Assembly: GCA_024235655.1 (NCBI GenBank)
Contig: JACKLY010000002.1
Coordinates: forward strand, 124,001-188,000
DNA length: 64,000 nucleotides
Direction of reading: 5' to 3'
From: Zoogloeaceae bacterium
Lineage (GTDB): Bacteria; Pseudomonadota; Gammaproteobacteria; Burkholderiales; Rhodocyclaceae
Part shown: one piece after another, positions 61,253-64,000 of the stretch
Layout of the letters: every line of letters begins with the position of its first letter
Numbering within the stretch: position 1 is the first letter of the stretch
Position numbers and translations under genes: made by a program
The notes under the pieces: model-generated
Seen by the model: the letters and a program-made list of their open reading frames with translations, nothing else
Database searches by the model: none
What the model was told of the DNA's origin: nothing

Positions 61253-61882
61253 TTACTTGGAATACAGTTCGATGACGAGGCTCTCGTTGATCGTCGCCGG
61301 CAATTCGCTACGCTGCGGACGTGCTTTGAACACACCCTTGCCGTTTTTGACATCAACATCCAACCACTCAGGGAAGCCCCGTGATTCAGCAGCTTCCAGC
61401 GCAGCCTTCACACGCAGTTGGCCCTTGGAGCCTTCAGCGAGTTCAACAACATCACCAGGACGACAAACGAACGAAGGAATATTCACTCGCTTGCCATTAA
61501 CCAGAACGCCATTGTGGCGAACCACCTGCCGGGACTCAGAGCGCGAAGCACCGAAACCCATGCGATAGGCAACAGCATCAAGACGCGACTCAAGCAACTG
61601 CAGGAGATTCTCGCCTGTCTGGCCCTTGCGGCGCTCAGCCTCAGCAAATGTTTTACGGAACTGCCCTTCGAGCACGCCATAGATACGACGGATTTTCTGT
61701 TTTTCACGCAGATGCACGCCATAGTCGGACAAACGCTGCCCCGACTTCTGGCCATGCTGGCCAGGTGCATATGAACGGCGCTCAATGGCGCACTTGTCAG
61801 TGAAACACTTCTCACCCTTAAGGAAGAGTTTCTCCCCCTCGCGGCGACACTGACGGCATTTCGGATCGAGATTGCGAGCCAC
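61253..61882 (-). CDS. rpsD: Ribosomal protein S4
   Basis: 209 aa with MARNLDPKCRQCRREGEKLF (Cys-bearing, C+ form) and S4 RNA-binding domain SRLDAVAYRMGFGASRSESRQVV. It nucleates the 30S body, and S4 represses the alpha operon in E. coli. Confidence 0.99.
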   Translation of the reverse strand: MARNLDPKCRQCRREGEKLFLKGEKCFTDKCAIERRSYAPGQHGQKSGQRLSDYGVHLREKQKIRRIYGVLEGQFRKTFAEAERRKGQTGENLLQLLESRLDAVAYRMGFGASRSESRQVVRHNGVLVNGKRVNIPSFVCRPGDVVELAEGSKGQLRVKAALEAAESRGFPEWLDVDVKNGKGVFKARPQRSELPATINESLVIELYSK

Positions 61883-61894
61883 TTTTCTTTCTCC

Positions 61895-62284
61895 TTAGAT
61901 GCGGCGCTTTTTCGGCGGACGGCAGCCGTTATGCGGTACTGGCGTGACATCAGTGATCGAACTGATCTTGATGCCGAGCGCATTCAGGGCACGAACGGAA
62001 GATTCACGACCAGGGCCCGGGCCCTTGATACGGACTTCAACGTTCTTGATTCCACACTCCTGAGCTGCCTTGCCGGCAGCTTCTGCAGCGACCTGAGCGG
62101 CAAATGGCGTGGACTTACGTGAGCCCTTGAAGCCGGCGCCACCGGATGTTGCCCACGACAGAGCGTTACCCTGACGATCAGTAATGGTGATAATCGTATT
62201 GTTGAAAGAAGCGTGGATATGGGCAATACCCTCAGCCACATTCTTCTTGACCTTCTTACGAACTTTGGTAGCAGTCTTAGCCAT
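61895..62284 (-). CDS. rpsK: Ribosomal protein S11
   Basis: 129 aa containing GIAHIHASFNNTIITITDRQGN and TPVPHNGCRPPKKRRI at the end, both hallmarks of uS11 (platform of the 30S subunit). Confidence 0.99.
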   Translation of the reverse strand: MAKTATKVRKKVKKNVAEGIAHIHASFNNTIITITDRQGNALSWATSGGAGFKGSRKSTPFAAQVAAEAAGKAAQECGIKNVEVRIKGPGPGRESSVRALNALGIKISSITDVTPVPHNGCRPPKKRRI

Positions 62285-62296
62285 GTTCTGTCCCTA

Positions 62297-62659
62297 TCAC
62301 TTCTTGCCAGCGATTGCCTTGCGCGGCCCCTTGCGGGTACGAGCATTGGTACGGGTACGCTGACCACGAACCGGCAGGCCTTTACGGTGGCGCAGACCAC
62401 GATAGCAACCAAGATCCATGAGACGCTTGATGTTCATCGTGACTTCGCGACGAAGATCACCTTCGACGTTAAATCTGCCAACTTCCTCACGCAAGCGATC
62501 CATCTCGCTGTCAGTGAGGTCCTTGATTTTGGTTGTACACTGGATACCCGCAGCAGCACAAATTTTCTGCGCGCGCGAACGTCCGACACCGTAAATCGCA
62601 GTCAATGCGATCTCAGTGTGCTGGTGATTGGGAATATTTACCCCGGCGATACGGGCCAT
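62297..62659 (-). CDS. rpsM: Ribosomal protein S13
   Basis: 120 aa with ARIAGVNIPNHQHTEIALTAIYGVGRS, the conserved uS13 helix-hairpin-helix, and a basic tail (RTRTNARTRKGPRKAIAGKK) that contacts tRNA at the 30S head. Confidence 0.99.
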   Translation of the reverse strand: MARIAGVNIPNHQHTEIALTAIYGVGRSRAQKICAAAGIQCTTKIKDLTDSEMDRLREEVGRFNVEGDLRREVTMNIKRLMDLGCYRGLRHRKGLPVRGQRTRTNARTRKGPRKAIAGKK

Positions 62660-62736
62660 CGTTTCACCCCGAAAATGCGAAACCTACAATTATAACTTCA
62701 ACCAACCTACGACTCAAGAATACGAGCCGGAGGCGA

Positions 62737-62850
62737 TCAACCCTGACGCTGCTTGTGGCGAGGATCTGTACAGATCACACGCACGACACCATTGCGCCGA
62801 ATGATTTTGCAGTTGCGGCAGATGCGTTTCACAGATGCCAGCACTTTCAT
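62737..62850 (-). CDS. rpmJ: Ribosomal protein L36
   Basis: 37 aa (MKVLASVKRICRNCKIIRRN...), with the zinc-binding CxxC (CRNC), C27 (VRVICTDPRH) and H32 of the bL36 zinc ribbon. The C+ form: it would need zinc. In its usual place between infA and rpsM. Confidence 0.97.
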   Translation of the reverse strand: MKVLASVKRICRNCKIIRRNGVVRVICTDPRHKQRQG

Positions 62851-62921
62851 GATTCACTCCTGTTATATCGGCTTGTGGCGCAGCCAGCCAGTTCGCCTGT
62901 TGCTTCTTACGTAGAGATTCT

Positions 62922-63140
62922 TTACTTTGACCGGAAGGTGATTCTCGCCTTCGACAAGTCATAAGGTGTTAATTGCACGGTGACTTTGTCACCTGGCAGG
63001 ATGCGGATATAGTGCATTCGCATCTTGCCGGAGATGAATGCGTGAACCACATATCCATTCTCCAGTTTTACTTTAAACGTTGCATTGGGCAGGTTTTCAA
63101 CAACCTCGCCCTGCATTTCGATCAAATCTTCCTTGGCCAT
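62922..63140 (-). CDS. infA: Translation initiation factor IF-1
   Basis: 72 aa OB-fold protein (MAKEDLIEMQGEVVENLPNA; GDKVTVQLTPYDLSKARITFR). Inside the ribosomal operon between secY and rpmJ, a common arrangement in betaproteobacteria. Confidence 0.98.
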   Translation of the reverse strand: MAKEDLIEMQGEVVENLPNATFKVKLENGYVVHAFISGKMRMHYIRILPGDKVTVQLTPYDLSKARITFRSK

Positions 63141-63157
63141 GCATCCGCACTCTGGTA

Positions 63158-64000
63158 TCAGGCACCCTTGAAGTTTGCTTTCTTCAACAGACTTTCATAC
63201 TGGTGCGACATCACATAAGCCTGGACTTGAGACATGAAGTCCATGGTTACAACAACGATAATCAGCAGGGAAGTACCGCCAAAATAGAAAGGTACATTCC
63301 ATTTCAGAATCAAAAATTCCGGAAGCAGGCAAACGACCGTGATATAAGCCGCTCCAACAAGGGTCAGGCGCATCAATATCTTGTCGATATACCGTGCCGT
63401 TTGATCCCCCGGGCGGATACCCGGTACAAATGCGCCACTTTTCTTCAAATTGTCTGCCGTTTCCTTGGAATTGAAAACAAGGGCCGTATAAAAGAAACAG
63501 AAGAATACAATCGCTGCGGCATACAACATTACATAAATCGGCTGCCCCGGTGAGAGGGTCGCAGCAACATCTTTGAGCCAAGTCATCGACTCGCTGGAGC
63601 CAAACCACCCCGCAACTGTGGCCGGGAAAAGAATGATTGACGAAGCAAAAATTGGCGGAATGACACTTGCCATATTCAGCTTCAACGGCAAGTGAGAGCT
63701 TTGTCCGCCGTAAATCTTGTTGCCAACCTGACGCTTGGCATAATTAACAAGAATCTTCCGTTGCCCACGCTCAACAAACACGACGAATGCCGTTACCAGC
63801 ACCACCAGAATGCAAATGAATATCGCTGTCAGCGGATGCATTGCGCCTGTGCGTGTCAATTCAAGCAAACCACCTATCGCATTCGGCAATCCAGCTGCAA
63901 TACCAGCAAAAATGATGATCGAGATGCCATTGCCCAAACCACGTTCAGTAATCTGCTCACCCAACCACATCAGGAACATTGTGCCGGTAAGAAGGGTAGT
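63158..64000 (-). CDS. secY: Protein translocase subunit SecY, C-terminal part
   Basis: The gene enters from beyond the window edge; 280 codons plus stop are visible. It shows GLGNGISIIIFAGI, the cytoplasmic-loop KMNMASVIPPIFASSI-type region (KLNMASVIPPIF) and FYTALVFNSKETADNLKKSG, through to the final helix. Channel subunit of the Sec translocon. Followed by infA 18 bases on. Confidence 0.97.
   Translation of the reverse strand, partial: TTLLTGTMFLMWLGEQITERGLGNGISIIIFAGIAAGLPNAIGGLLELTRTGAMHPLTAIFICILVVLVTAFVVFVERGQRKILVNYAKRQVGNKIYGGQSSHLPLKLNMASVIPPIFASSIILFPATVAGWFGSSESMTWLKDVAATLSPGQPIYVMLYAAAIVFFCFFYTALVFNSKETADNLKKSGAFVPGIRPGDQTARYIDKILMRLTLVGAAYITVVCLLPEFLILKWNVPFYFGGTSLLIIVVVTMDFMSQVQAYVMSHQYESLLKKANFKGA

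Overview
This 64 kb window is a GC-rich bacterial chromosome segment. Gene content points to a betaproteobacterium of the Rhodocyclales type (Dechloromonas/Azonexus/Azospira-like). This rests on the ubiquinone genes (ubiA, ubiD), a symporter of the small-subunit plus large-subunit type, the SPOR/DUF2802 pair, the duplicated fatty-acid oxidation loci and the spc/alpha ribosomal operon order. The placement is an inference from gene families; no marker rRNA gene is present.

Layout. 1-18 kb is ordinary chromosome: a two-component system, groES-groEL under a sigma32-type promoter plus a perfect CIRCE operator, phosphoglycerate mutase gpmI, a membrane protein with a degenerate GGDEF domain, a two-subunit sodium/solute symporter, a PilZ-STAS protein, PBP4 (dacB), ubiD, a PAS histidine kinase and ubiA.

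18.84-33.78 kb is an integrated mobilizable element of about 14.9 kb. Its tyrosine integrase lies at the left end and the insertion is inside the 5' end of ubiA. An 18-bp direct repeat marks both junctions. The element carries its own start codon and first ~23 codons for ubiA, so ubiA stays intact. The displaced native 5' end of ubiA sits as a remnant at the right end. Inside are: a secreted and a membrane protein; three long palindromes; a compact operon of six small unknown proteins; VirB6/TrbL- and VirB5/TrbJ-like proteins; a MobF (TrwC/TraI-type) relaxase-helicase; a TrwB/TraD-type coupling ATPase; an accessory DNA-binding protein; and a possible replication/control module. No VirB4, VirB8-10 or pilin gene is present, so it probably moves with the help of another conjugation system.

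33.8-42.6 kb returns to chromosome: an LplT-PlsC fusion, an ArsR-family regulator and two exported proteins behind a promoter embedded in an inverted repeat, then recG, a RidA-family protein and envelope proteins.

42.6-56.2 kb is a fatty-acid degradation region: thiolase plus a HAD-first FadN-like protein, FadL, and a tetR-fadE-fadI-degV-fadJ-thioesterase cluster. The same 12-bp palindrome (AAACG-NN-CGTTT) lies upstream of the tetR gene and of the FadN-like/thiolase operon, which suggests one PsrA-like regulon.

56.3-64 kb holds an Atm1-type ABC exporter, a REC-PAS-SpoIIE phosphatase and the end of the spc/alpha operon (secY, infA, rpmJ, rpsM, rpsK, rpsD, rpoA, rplQ). The window cuts the sensor kinase at its left edge and secY at its right edge. 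I see no rRNA, tRNA, CRISPR array or insertion sequence.
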